Part shown: in pieces, positions 1 to 9,220 of the stretch | How the letters are laid out: the number at the start of each line of letters is the position of its first letter | Numbering within the stretch: position 1 is the first letter of the stretch | NCBI GenBank assembly: GCA_947472885.1 | Contig: CANJBX010000003.1 | Span: 28,700 to 92,699, forward strand | DNA length: 64,000 nt | Reading direction: 5' to 3' | Origin: Hyphomicrobiaceae bacterium | GTDB taxonomy: Bacteria; Pseudomonadota; Alphaproteobacteria; Rhizobiales; Xanthobacteraceae | Notes under the pieces: generated by a model | Databases searched by the model: none | What the model was told of the DNA's origin: nothing | The model's input: only the letters and a program-made list of their open reading frames with translations | Made by a program: the position numbers and the translations under genes

Positions 1-892
1 GCAGGTTTTCACCGACGCCCGGCTTGTCGAGTACGACGTCGATGCCGTGCTGCGAGAGCAATGCCGCTGGCCCGACGCCTGATACTTGCAGAAGCTGCGG
101 CGTTTTGATGGCCCCGGTCGAGACGATCACTTCGCGGGCAGCTTTGGCAGTCTTGATTTCGCCGCCCTGCCGGTAGGTGACGCCGATGGCGCGCTTGCCC
201 TCGAACAGGATGCGCTGCGCCAGTGCTTCCGTTTCCACTTTCAGGTTGGCGCGTGAGCGGGCGGGCTTGAGAAATACGCGCGAGGTGCTTTGACGCATGC
301 CATTGCGGGTGATGGCGTGATAGAGGCCGATGCCTTCGTTGTCGCCACCGTTGAAGTCCGCGCATTCCTTGCAGCCGGCTTCCTTGGCTGCCTGCTTCAC
401 GACATCGAGGACAGGCCACCAGTTGCGTTGCGGCTCGACGCGCAGCTCGCCGCCCGCGCCATGCGTCGCGCTGGCGCCGCCGGCGTAGTCCTCATGCTTG
501 ATGAAATAGGGCAGGACGGAATCCCAGCCCCAGCCTTCGAGGCCGAGTTGCCGCCAGTGGTCGAAGTCGCCGGCCTGGCCGCGCACCTGAAACAATCCGT
601 TAATTGACGACGAGCCACCAAGCGCCTTGCCGCGCGGATGCGAAATTTTCCGGTTGTGAAGTTCAGGCTCGGCCGCGGTTTCGAAACACCAGTCATAGGC
701 CGGATTGCCGATCGTATTGGCGTAGCCGTACGGCACCTTCATCCAGATCGTGCGGTCTTCCTTGCCGGCTTCGAGCAACAGCACGCGGCAATGCGGATCG
801 GCCGTCAGGCGGTTGGCGAGGATGCAGCCGGCCGAACCCGCGCCGACGATGATGTAGTCAAACTTTTCCGCGTCGTTCTGACTTCCCGGCAT
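1..892 (-). CDS. GMC-family oxidoreductase (choline dehydrogenase-like), C-terminus outside window
   Basis: Reverse-strand translation from ATG at 892: MPGSQNDAEKFDYIIVGAGSAGCILANRLTADPHCRVLLLEAGKEDRTIW...HPRGKALGGSSSINGL...GVGENL; FAD-binding GxGxxG and GMC signature. Absent from the ORF track, apparently because no stop lies in the window. Confidence 0.93.
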   Translation of the reverse strand, partial: MPGSQNDAEKFDYIIVGAGSAGCILANRLTADPHCRVLLLEAGKEDRTIWMKVPYGYANTIGNPAYDWCFETAAEPELHNRKISHPRGKALGGSSSINGLFQVRGQAGDFDHWRQLGLEGWGWDSVLPYFIKHEDYAGGASATHGAGGELRVEPQRNWWPVLDVVKQAAKEAGCKECADFNGGDNEGIGLYHAITRNGMRQSTSRVFLKPARSRANLKVETEALAQRILFEGKRAIGVTYRQGGEIKTAKAAREVIVSTGAIKTPQLLQVSGVGPAALLSQHGIDVVLDKPGVGENL

Positions 893-1248
893 TGTCTTCC
901 CGTTGTTCATTTTGTGTGTGGCGCGGGCAAGGACATTTGCCTGTTTCCAAGTGTTTTTTCAAAGTGCCGCACGTCGATCTTCCGGGGCAGTTTTCCAGCG
1001 TGCATGGCGGGTGCGCGTGGCGGCAAGCCGGTGGGCGGCGGTGGGCACATGCACGGGACAGTTTGTCGCAGGCTGATAGCCTAAATCGTTCGCACATGCG
1101 GTGAAGGCGGGTGGAATACCAGCCGCCACAGCCGGTCGCGCCTGGTCCAACCAACATACGTCTTTGGCCCTGCCGGAAAACGCGCTATAAGCATGGCAAT
1201 AAAAAAGATCACCGTTGCTAATGAGCGTTCGTCCCAGGGAGGATTCTG

Positions 1249-2448
1249 ATGAAGCTGTTCATGCGTGCCGCCGCCGCGGCTGTATTGTCGCTGTCGGCGA
1301 GTGTGGCTTCGGCCGATGTCGTCAAAATCGGTCTGATTGCCGACTTCACCGGCGCGTTTGCCGTGTGGGGCGCGCAGTTCCAGCAAGGGGTTGAGGCCTA
1401 TCAGGCCGTCAACGGCAAGACCGTGAAGGGGCCGGACGGCAAGGAACACGAAATCCAGTTTATTTATCGCGACGCCACCAGCGCCGGCCCTGAAAAGTCG
1501 AAGCAGCTCGCTGAAGAGCTGGTGCTGCGCGAAAAGGTGAAGTTCCTCGCGGGCTTCGATCTGTCGCCGCAGGCCATGGCCGTCGCCGACATCGCGACCC
1601 AGGCCAAGGTCCCGGTCGTCATCATGAACGCCGCGACCGCGTCGATCACGCGCAATTCGCCGTATTTCGTGCGCGTCAGCATGACAATCCCGCAGCACGG
1701 CGCTGTCGCCGGTCGCTGGGCCGCAAAGAATGGCATCAAGAAAGCCTATACGATCGTGTCCGACTACGCGCCGGGCTACGATGCGGAAAACTATTTCCAG
1801 AAGGAATTCAAGGCGGGTGGCGGCGAGATCGTCGGCAGCGCACGCACGCCGCAGCAGGAAACCAACTACGCCGCCTACATGGAAAAGGTGCTGCAGGCGA
1901 AGCCCGATGCGCTGTTCATGTTCCAGCCGGCAGGCTCGCCCTCGATTGCCTTCGTGAAGGCCTATGTCGAGCGCGGTCTCAAGGCGGCTGGCATCAAGCT
2001 GATCGGCACCGGCGAGACGCAGCAGATATTCCTGCCGCAGTTCACCGACGACGTGATCGGCGTGGTGACGAGCTTCCACTACACGGAAACCAACACCAAC
2101 CCCGCAAACCTCGCGCTCAAAGCACAGGTCACGAAGATGTTCGGCGATAAGGCTATCCCGGACATCGCTACGGTGGCGGCATGGGACGGTACCGGCCTTA
2201 TCTACAAGGGGGTCGCATCGCTTGGCCCGAGTGCGGAGGGTATCAAGTATGTCGACTTCATGAAGACCCAGAAGATCGATAGCCCGCGTGGACCGATCCA
2301 GATCGACGCCAACGAGCGTGACATCATCCAGAACATCTACATCCGCCAGATCGAGAAACGCGACGGCAAGCTCGTGAACATCGATATCGGCAAGGAAGAG
2401 ATGGTCAAGGACCCCTGGAAACTCGACAATCCGCCGAAGAGCAACTAA
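1249..2448 (+). CDS. Branched-chain amino acid-type ABC transporter substrate-binding protein (LivJ-like)
   Basis: Signal peptide then VVKIGLIADFTGAFAVWG; type I periplasmic binding protein; first gene of liv-like cluster; GGGAGG RBS. Confidence 0.92.
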   Translation: MKLFMRAAAAAVLSLSASVASADVVKIGLIADFTGAFAVWGAQFQQGVEAYQAVNGKTVKGPDGKEHEIQFIYRDATSAGPEKSKQLAEELVLREKVKFLAGFDLSPQAMAVADIATQAKVPVVIMNAATASITRNSPYFVRVSMTIPQHGAVAGRWAAKNGIKKAYTIVSDYAPGYDAENYFQKEFKAGGGEIVGSARTPQQETNYAAYMEKVLQAKPDALFMFQPAGSPSIAFVKAYVERGLKAAGIKLIGTGETQQIFLPQFTDDVIGVVTSFHYTETNTNPANLALKAQVTKMFGDKAIPDIATVAAWDGTGLIYKGVASLGPSAEGIKYVDFMKTQKIDSPRGPIQIDANERDIIQNIYIRQIEKRDGKLVNIDIGKEEMVKDPWKLDNPPKSN

Positions 2449-2471
2449 CGCCAGCTTCGGAAAAATCACTA

Positions 2472-2506
2472 CCGCGCGTGAAGCAAGAAACCCGCTCCAC
2501 GCGCGG
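2472..2506. repeat. Intergenic hairpin (9-bp perfect arms CCGCGCGTG/CACGCGCGG) between the two binding-protein genes
   Basis: ccgcgcgtg (2472-2480) pairs with cacgcgcgg (2498-2506); no T-run follows. Confidence 0.6.
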
Positions 2507-2695
2507 CGCTTGCCTACGGAAATGCCTGAAAAACAAGAATGGCGTCCGCAGGATGCTTTGGTTCAAATCTGAAGTTTGCAATTCCTGACGTCTGCAAATC
2601 TTCAGCAGGGGGCTGAAACATCCAACGAATGAGACGCCTGTCGTGTGCGCAGAGCCAATGAACTTGAGCCTTGTGCGCTTAATGGGAGGGTATCG

Positions 2696-3898
2696 ATGAA
2701 GAAGTGGTTTTTGGGTGCAGCAGCTTCGGTGGCACTGTCGCTATCGGGCGGCGTCGCTTCGGCCGAAGTTTTCAAGGTCGGTCTGATCGCGGATTTTACC
2801 GGCGCATTCGCCACGTGGGGAATGCAATTCCAGCAGGCCATCGAAGCGTACCAGTCGGCCAACGGCAAGACCGTGAAGGGGCCTGACGGCAAGGAACACG
2901 AGATCCAGTTTGTCTATCGTGACAATGCCAGCCAGGGTCCGGACAAGACCAAGCAACTCGCCGAAGAACTGGTGTTGCGTGAAAAGGTGAAGATGCTCGC
3001 GGGCTTTGACCTGTCGCCGCACGCCATGGCGGTGGCTGACATCGCCAATCAGGCCAAGATGCCGGTGGTCATCATGAATGCCGCGACCGCGTCAATCACG
3101 CGCGGCTCGCCCTACTATGTGCGTGTCAGCATGACGATCCCGCAACACGTCGTACCGCTGGCCCAGTGGGCCTGGGGGAACGGCATCAAGAAGGTTTTCA
3201 TGATCACCAGCGACTACGCGCCTGGTCATGATGCGGCGCTCTATTTTTCCAAGACCTTCAAGGCATTGGGCGGTGAGATTGTCGGCGCCGAAAAGTCTCC
3301 GATCCAGGAAACAAACTACTCCGTCTATATGGAGAAAGTGCTGCAGGCGAAGCCGGATGCCCTCTACATGTTCCAGCCGGCGGGCTCTCCGTCGGTTGCG
3401 TTGGTCAAAGCCTACAGCGAGCGTGGTCTTAAGACGGCAGGCATCAAACTGCTGGGCACTGGTGAAACGCAGGAAATCTTTTTGCCGCAGTTCAATGACG
3501 ATGTAATCGGCACGGTGACTGCGTTCCACTATACAGAAACGAACACCAACCCCGGCAATACCGCTCTCAAGGCGCAGCTCAAGAAAATGTTTGGTGAGAA
3601 GGCTGGCCCGGATATCGCGTCGGTTGCGGCATGGGACGGTACGGATCTGATTCACAGGTCCGTTGCGGCGCTCGGCCCGAATGCCGAGGGCTTGAAATAT
3701 CTCGACTTCCTGAAGAATGCGAAGCTCGATAGCCCACGCGGGCCGGCCGTCATCGATCCGGTGGAGCGTGACATCGTGCAGAACATCTACATCCGCCGGG
3801 TCGAGAAAAGGGACGGCAAACTTGTTAACATCGACATTGCCACGGTTCCGATGGTGAAGGACCCGTGGAAGATCGACAATCCGCCAAAGAGCAACTAG
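2696..3898 (+). CDS. Branched-chain amino acid-type ABC transporter substrate-binding protein, tandem paralog
   Basis: MKKWFLGAAASVALSLSGGVASAEVFKVGLIADFTGAFATWG; start chosen at 2696 with GGGAGGG RBS, downstream of the ORF-track start at 2645; collinear with the preceding gene. Confidence 0.92.
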   Translation: MKKWFLGAAASVALSLSGGVASAEVFKVGLIADFTGAFATWGMQFQQAIEAYQSANGKTVKGPDGKEHEIQFVYRDNASQGPDKTKQLAEELVLREKVKMLAGFDLSPHAMAVADIANQAKMPVVIMNAATASITRGSPYYVRVSMTIPQHVVPLAQWAWGNGIKKVFMITSDYAPGHDAALYFSKTFKALGGEIVGAEKSPIQETNYSVYMEKVLQAKPDALYMFQPAGSPSVALVKAYSERGLKTAGIKLLGTGETQEIFLPQFNDDVIGTVTAFHYTETNTNPGNTALKAQLKKMFGEKAGPDIASVAAWDGTDLIHRSVAALGPNAEGLKYLDFLKNAKLDSPRGPAVIDPVERDIVQNIYIRRVEKRDGKLVNIDIATVPMVKDPWKIDNPPKSN

Positions 3899-3983
3899 TA
3901 GATTAACGTGCGGCCGCGTGCGGATGCCGACAGGCAAACACACGCGGCCATTCCTTCCCGGATTTCTTGCGTAGTAGCATCTG

Positions 3984-4856
3984 ATGTCACTCGGTTTCGC
4001 GCTTACCATTCTGCTGGATGGCATTTCCTACGGAATGGTGCTGTTCATCATTTCCGTCGGCCTGACGATCACCATGGGTCTGATGCGCCTCGTCAATCTG
4101 GCGCATGGCTCTTTCGCCATGATCGGCGGCTATATCGCCGGCTATCTCACGCAGGGCGGCACCAACTTTTATGTCGCGCTGCTGGTGGCCGCGATCATCC
4201 CCGGTATTCTCGGCGGCCTTGCGGAAGTCACCGTATTCCGGCCGCTCTATCGTAAGGCCGAACTTTCGCAGGTCCTGCTCACCATCGGCATCGTGTTCGT
4301 CTCGACCGCCGCCGTCACCGTAATCTTCGGCGCATTTCCTTATCCGGTCGTGTTCCCGGAATATCTCACCAAGCCTGTCGATATCGGTTTCCGTACCTAT
4401 CCGGCTTATCGGCTGTTCCTGATCGCCGTTGGCGGCGTGGTTGCCATCGTGCTGTGGTATCTGATCGAAAATTCGCTCTACGGCGCGAAGCTGCGCGCCG
4501 CGGTCGATAACCCGCGCATGGCGCGGGCCGTTGGCATGAACGTCAATGTCCTGTTCACCGGCACCTTTATGGTTGGCTGCGCATTAGCGGGTCTCGGCGG
4601 CGCCATGGGCGCTGGCATCATGTCGCTTGAGCCGTCCTATGCGCTCAAGTACGTCGTGCTGTTTCTGGTCGTGGTGATCGTCGGCGGTGAGGGCAGCTTC
4701 AAGGGTTCGTTCGTGGCGGCGATGTCGCTTGGTATCATCGATACGGTCGGAAAATACTTCTTCAGCCAGGCTGCGCCTTACCTCCTCTACGTGGCAGTGT
4801 TCATCCTGTTGCTGTGGCGGCCACAAGGTCTCATGCCCGCAAAGTCGGTGGCGTGA
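3984..4856 (+). CDS. Branched-chain amino acid-type ABC transporter permease (LivH-like)
   Basis: Hydrophobic permease, GLTITMGLMRLVNLAHGSFAMIGGY; cluster context. Confidence 0.92.
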   Translation: MSLGFALTILLDGISYGMVLFIISVGLTITMGLMRLVNLAHGSFAMIGGYIAGYLTQGGTNFYVALLVAAIIPGILGGLAEVTVFRPLYRKAELSQVLLTIGIVFVSTAAVTVIFGAFPYPVVFPEYLTKPVDIGFRTYPAYRLFLIAVGGVVAIVLWYLIENSLYGAKLRAAVDNPRMARAVGMNVNVLFTGTFMVGCALAGLGGAMGAGIMSLEPSYALKYVVLFLVVVIVGGEGSFKGSFVAAMSLGIIDTVGKYFFSQAAPYLLYVAVFILLLWRPQGLMPAKSVA

Positions 4857-5875
4857 TGACAAAACCTTCGAGCACCACCACGCTGGCGCCAGCCGCTTTG
4901 GCGCCCATCAGCAAGCTCTGGGCCACTGTCGGTCATGTACTGCCATGGGCTATTGCCATCGGCTTCTTCTTCGTGGCCGAAGGCAGCCTGAGCATCGGCA
5001 CCCAGATCATGATCTGGATTCTGTTCGCGCTCTCGCTGGATCTCATACTCGGCTATGCCGGCATCGTCACGCTTGGACATGCGGCATTCTTCGGCGTCGG
5101 CGCTTACGCGGCGGGGCTGTTCTCTATCCACTTCTCGCCGGACCCGCTGATCGGGCACATCTTTGCCATCGTGGTGTCGGGCCTTCTTGGCCTCGTCACG
5201 GGCGCGCTGATCCTGCACACAACGGGCGTGACGTTCCTGATGCTCACGCTCGCCACCGTTTCGCTCATTTTCGAATTCGGCAACCAGACGCGCTGGCTCA
5301 CCGGCGGTGATGATGGTTTGCAAGGCATGCGGGTCGATCCGATCTTCGGGATGTTCGAGTTCAATATTTTCGGCCAGACCGCCTACGTCTATGCGCTGGT
5401 GGTGCTTTTCATCTGGTTCCTGTTCTCATGGCGGCTGATGCATTCACCATTCGGCCGCTCGCTTGACGGCATTCGCCAGAACTCCCGCCGCATGCGCGCC
5501 ATCGGCACGCCGGTGTGGTGGCGTCTCCTTGCGATCTACGGCATCTCGGCCGCGATGGCCGGTTCCGCTGGCGCGCTGTTGGCGCATTCAACGCGCTTCG
5601 TCGGTCTTTCGTCGCTGAGTCTGCTCACTTCAGGTATCGTCACCGTGATGCTCATCCTCGGTGGCACGCGCAAACTCTATGGCGCGTTCATCGGCGCGGC
5701 GATCTATTACCTCGTGCAGGACTCGACCGCGAAGATCAATCCACATTTCTGGGAGTTCATCGTCGGCGGCATGTTGATCATTACCGTACTTTTCCTTGAA
5801 GGCGGTCTGATGGATCTCGGTCGTATCGGTCGCCGCCTCATCAGTCGCTTCCGCCAGCGTTCGGACTTACCATGA
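4856..5875 (+). CDS. Branched-chain amino acid-type ABC transporter permease (LivM-like)
   Basis: LDLILGYAGIVTLGHAAFFGVGAYAAG; TGATG overlap with previous stop supports start at 4856 rather than 4814. Confidence 0.9.
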   Translation: MTKPSSTTTLAPAALAPISKLWATVGHVLPWAIAIGFFFVAEGSLSIGTQIMIWILFALSLDLILGYAGIVTLGHAAFFGVGAYAAGLFSIHFSPDPLIGHIFAIVVSGLLGLVTGALILHTTGVTFLMLTLATVSLIFEFGNQTRWLTGGDDGLQGMRVDPIFGMFEFNIFGQTAYVYALVVLFIWFLFSWRLMHSPFGRSLDGIRQNSRRMRAIGTPVWWRLLAIYGISAAMAGSAGALLAHSTRFVGLSSLSLLTSGIVTVMLILGGTRKLYGAFIGAAIYYLVQDSTAKINPHFWEFIVGGMLIITVLFLEGGLMDLGRIGRRLISRFRQRSDLP

Positions 5876-6627
5876 CCGTGACTTCGGCCCTTTCCGTCCG
5901 TGGATTGAACAAGAGCTTTGGCGCGCTTGTCGTTGCGCAAGCTATCGATGTCGAGCTTGCGCCGGGTGCACGCGTCGGCCTGATCGGCCCGAACGGTGCC
6001 GGCAAGACCACGTTCGTCAACCTGCTGACCGGCTTCCTCAAGCCGGACTCCGGCACCATCGCGCTCGAAGGCACGCCGATTGAAGCGATGTCGCCGGAAA
6101 TGCGCGTGCAGCGCGGCCTCGCGCGCACTCATCAGATCAACACGCTGCTGCGTGAAGACACCGCGCGCGACAACGTCGCCATCGCGATTGCCGAGCGTAA
6201 AAAATACGCATGGCGCATGATGCGCTACACGCCGCAATGGAAACACTGCACCGAGCAGGCCGATGCGCTGCTGCGTGATATGGGCATTGCCGATGTCGGC
6301 AGCCGTCAGGTTCGTGAGTTGCCTTATGGCCAGCAGCGGCTGCTCGAAATCGCCATTGCGCTGGCGCTCAAGCCGCGCGTGCTGCTGCTCGACGAGCCGG
6401 CGGCCGGTGTACCGTCGGAAGAGGCGCACCGCATTCACGACGTGCTGGCAAAACTGCCGTCGGATATCGCCATTCTCATCATCGAACACGACATGGAAGT
6501 CATCTTCCGATTTGCGCGCGAGATCATCGTGCTGCTGCAGGGCCGCGTGCTGACGCGCGGCGCGCCGGCGCAGATCAAGGACGATCCCGAAGTGCGTGCG
6601 GTTTATCTCGGGCGGACGGTCGTATGA
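5872..6627 (+). CDS. ABC transporter ATP-binding protein (LivG-like)
   Basis: Walker A GPNGAGKTT, Walker B LLLDEPAAG; overlaps neighbours by 4 bp. Confidence 0.93.
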   Translation: MTVTSALSVRGLNKSFGALVVAQAIDVELAPGARVGLIGPNGAGKTTFVNLLTGFLKPDSGTIALEGTPIEAMSPEMRVQRGLARTHQINTLLREDTARDNVAIAIAERKKYAWRMMRYTPQWKHCTEQADALLRDMGIADVGSRQVRELPYGQQRLLEIAIALALKPRVLLLDEPAAGVPSEEAHRIHDVLAKLPSDIAILIIEHDMEVIFRFAREIIVLLQGRVLTRGAPAQIKDDPEVRAVYLGRTVV

Positions 6628-7331
6628 GCGCGGGTTTGAAGGTTGAGGGTCTGATTGCCGGCTACGGCGAAACCGTCGTGCTGGATGGCCTTTCGTTCGA
6701 GTTGCCGCCGGGCGGCACGCTCGCCGTGCTAGGCCGCAATGGCGTCGGCAAGACGACGCTGTTGACCACACTGATGGGCATCACGACCCGCCATAGCGGG
6801 ACCATCGCGCTTGGCGATCAGCAAATCGAGAAACTGCCGGTGCATATGCGCGCGCGCAACGGGCTTGGCTTCGTGCCGCAGGAGCGCGAAGTATTTCCGT
6901 CGCTGACGGTCGAGGAAAACCTGCAGGTGTCGGCTTTGCCGGGCGGCTGGGACATCGAACGGGTCTACGACCTGTTCCCGCGCCTGAAGGAACGCCGCAA
7001 GAATACCGGCAATCGCTTGTCCGGCGGCGAGCAGCAGATGGTCGCCGTCGCCCGCGCGCTGCTCGGTGCGCCGAAGGTGCTGCTGCTCGACGAGCCGCTC
7101 GAAGGGCTTGCGCCGATCGTGATTGAATCGCTATTCGAAGCCTTGATCAAGATTCGCGACGAGACCGGCCTGTCGATGATTCTGGTCGAGCAGAAGGCCG
7201 ATCTGGCGCTGTCATTTGCGCGCGATTTCGTCGTGATCGACCGCGGCAAGATCGTGCATCGCGGACCCAGCAAGGAATTGCAGGGCGATCATGACCGGCA
7301 GCATCGCCTGCTGGGCGTCGCCGAGGCCTGA
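6624..7331 (+). CDS. ABC transporter ATP-binding protein (LivF-like)
   Basis: Walker A GRNGVGKTT, LSGGEQQ, LLLDEPLEGL. Confidence 0.93.
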   Translation: MSAGLKVEGLIAGYGETVVLDGLSFELPPGGTLAVLGRNGVGKTTLLTTLMGITTRHSGTIALGDQQIEKLPVHMRARNGLGFVPQEREVFPSLTVEENLQVSALPGGWDIERVYDLFPRLKERRKNTGNRLSGGEQQMVAVARALLGAPKVLLLDEPLEGLAPIVIESLFEALIKIRDETGLSMILVEQKADLALSFARDFVVIDRGKIVHRGPSKELQGDHDRQHRLLGVAEA

Positions 7332-7344
7332 CGCCAGACTTGGT

Positions 7345-7374
7345 CATTGCTTCGTCGTTACGCTCCTCGCAATG
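7345..7374. repeat. Short intergenic inverted repeat CATTGC...GCAATG
   Basis: cattgcttcgtcgttacgctcctcgcaatg between convergent genes; no T-run. Confidence 0.45.
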
Positions 7375-7382
7375 GCGCGAAT

Positions 7383-8273
7383 TTATTTCTCCGCCGTCGT
7401 GCGCAGCTTCCACGGTTCGATGCCAAGTTCCTTCTCGAATGCTTCCGCGCGGTCGAAGGCTTCCATGATGCGCGTAAACCGCTTCTCGACCCATTCGCGC
7501 GGGCTGGAGTGCGTCAGGATGTAGAATTCATCTTCCTGAATGGCCTTCACGACGCGGGCGCCGACCTGCTCGGGTTTCAGGCCATCCTTGATGAGATAGC
7601 CCATGAAATGATCGGCCTTGCGCTCGAACGCGCCGCCAAGGCGATCCGGCCTGCTGCGCGCCGACAGGTGAATGCCGGTATCGACGGCGGCGGGGCACAG
7701 CACGGAAACGCCAATGTTGTGACCCGCGAGTTCCTGCTCCAGCCCTTCGGAAAGCGCGACGACGGCGTACTTGGTCAGCGAATATGCGCCGGTGCGGAAA
7801 TTCTGATTGACCTGCAGGCCGGCAATCGAAGCCGTGTTGACGATATGGCCGCCCTGGCCATGGGCCTTCATGCGCGGCACGAACGTGGAAACACCATTGA
7901 TTGCGCCCTTGATGTTGACGTCGATCACCCAGTTCCAGTCGGCTTGCGTGATTTCGTCGAGCGGCGTGCCGAGCATCGCGACGCCCGCATTGTTGCAGAG
8001 AATGTGCAGTGGGCCGAACCGCCTTTCGATCTCGTCGGCGGTCTCTTTCAGAACCTGCGCGTCGGACACGTCCGACACGAAGGCTTCGGTCTGCCCACCG
8101 AGGTTGTGCAGGCGGGCGCGGGCTTCTTCCAGGGCGTCCTTGCGGATATCGACCATCGCGACATTGACGCCGGCCTTGACCAGCGCCGTGGTGATGCCGA
8201 ATCCGATGCCCGACGCCGCCCCGCTGACGTATGCGGTTTTGCCCTTGATGTCCTTCACGCGTGCCACTCCCAT
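7383..8273 (-). CDS. SDR family NAD(P)-dependent oxidoreductase
   Basis: KTAYVSGAASGIGFGITTAL (TGxxxGxG-type), NNAG, YSLTKYAV (YxxxK). Confidence 0.9.
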   Translation of the reverse strand: MGVARVKDIKGKTAYVSGAASGIGFGITTALVKAGVNVAMVDIRKDALEEARARLHNLGGQTEAFVSDVSDAQVLKETADEIERRFGPLHILCNNAGVAMLGTPLDEITQADWNWVIDVNIKGAINGVSTFVPRMKAHGQGGHIVNTASIAGLQVNQNFRTGAYSLTKYAVVALSEGLEQELAGHNIGVSVLCPAAVDTGIHLSARSRPDRLGGAFERKADHFMGYLIKDGLKPEQVGARVVKAIQEDEFYILTHSSPREWVEKRFTRIMEAFDRAEAFEKELGIEPWKLRTTAEK

Positions 8274-8323
8274 TTATCGTCTGAACGCTGTTATATGCCG
8301 CAGTCGCTGCACGGGAGACAATG

Positions 8324-9172
8324 ATGAAGCAAGCAGACCTGTTCAACATTAAAGGCCATGTCGCCATTGTCACGGGCGCAGCCTCGGGGCTTGGCCTCGC
8401 CTATGCCGAGGTGATGGCCGAGAATGGCGCAACCGTCGTGATGGCCGATCTCAATCCGGCGACGCTCGAGGAACATGTAGCGCGGCTGAAGGCCGCCGGC
8501 TGCAAGGTCGAGGGCGCGGTCGTTGATGTTTCAGATACCGATGCGTTGCGCGATGCCATCGACGGAGCGGCCAAGCGTCACGGACGGCTGGATTACCTGT
8601 TCGCCAATGCGGGCATCAGCGCCGGGCCTGGCACCCTGTTGACGCCGGATGGCGCCATCGACAAGTTCGATGTGAAGGCATACCAGCGCGCCATCGACAT
8701 CAACCAGACCGCGACTTTGATGGCGATCCGCTTTGCCGTGCCACATATGAAACGCCAGAAATCCGGCAGCATCGTCATTACGGCGTCCATTGCCGGCATT
8801 CAGGCGGAGCCGATCTGCGGCTACGGCTATGTCGCTTCCAAGGCGGCGGTCATCAATATCGCGCGGCAGGCGGCGGTCGAGCTTGCGCCGTTCAACATTC
8901 GCGTCAATTCGATTGCGCCGGGACCGTTTCTCACCAATATCGGCGACGGCCGTCTCAAGAAGCAGCCGGAAGTCGTCAAGCTGTTTGCCGACATGGTGCC
9001 GCTTGGGCGCGTAGCGAACACCAACGAGATCAAGGGCCTCGCGCTGTTGCTCGCGTCACCGGCCGGTAGCTACATCACCGGCACGGTGATCCCGATTGAT
9101 GGCGGCGCGACCTGCGTCTCGACTCGCGGCAATTATTCTGCCGCGATACAGCACGATGGCAGCAATCTCTGA
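8324..9172 (+). CDS. SDR family oxidoreductase
   Basis: HVAIVTGAASGLGLAYA, ANAG, YGYVASKAAV, PGP; start 8321 or 8324. Confidence 0.9.
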   Translation: MKQADLFNIKGHVAIVTGAASGLGLAYAEVMAENGATVVMADLNPATLEEHVARLKAAGCKVEGAVVDVSDTDALRDAIDGAAKRHGRLDYLFANAGISAGPGTLLTPDGAIDKFDVKAYQRAIDINQTATLMAIRFAVPHMKRQKSGSIVITASIAGIQAEPICGYGYVASKAAVINIARQAAVELAPFNIRVNSIAPGPFLTNIGDGRLKKQPEVVKLFADMVPLGRVANTNEIKGLALLLASPAGSYITGTVIPIDGGATCVSTRGNYSAAIQHDGSNL

Positions 9173-9186
9173 CACTTGCATCTTTC

Positions 9187-9215
9187 GTCATGCCCGCAAC
9201 AAGTGCGGACATGAC
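9187..9215. terminator. Hairpin between convergent genes, possible bidirectional terminator or repeat fragment
   Basis: gtcatgcccgca/tgcggacatgac stem with one mismatch, between stops at 9172 (+) and 9221 (-); no clear T-run. Confidence 0.4.
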
Positions 9216-9220
9216 GGCGG

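Noticed and set aside
1081-2469. 462-aa minus-strand ORF opposite the first Liv-type binding protein
   Set aside because: Antisense shadow of a clear coding gene in GC-rich DNA; sequence is composition-biased with no recognisable domain.
7347-8324. 325-aa plus-strand ORF opposite the SDR gene
   Set aside because: SDR signatures (GxxxGxG, NNAG, YxxxK) are on the minus strand.
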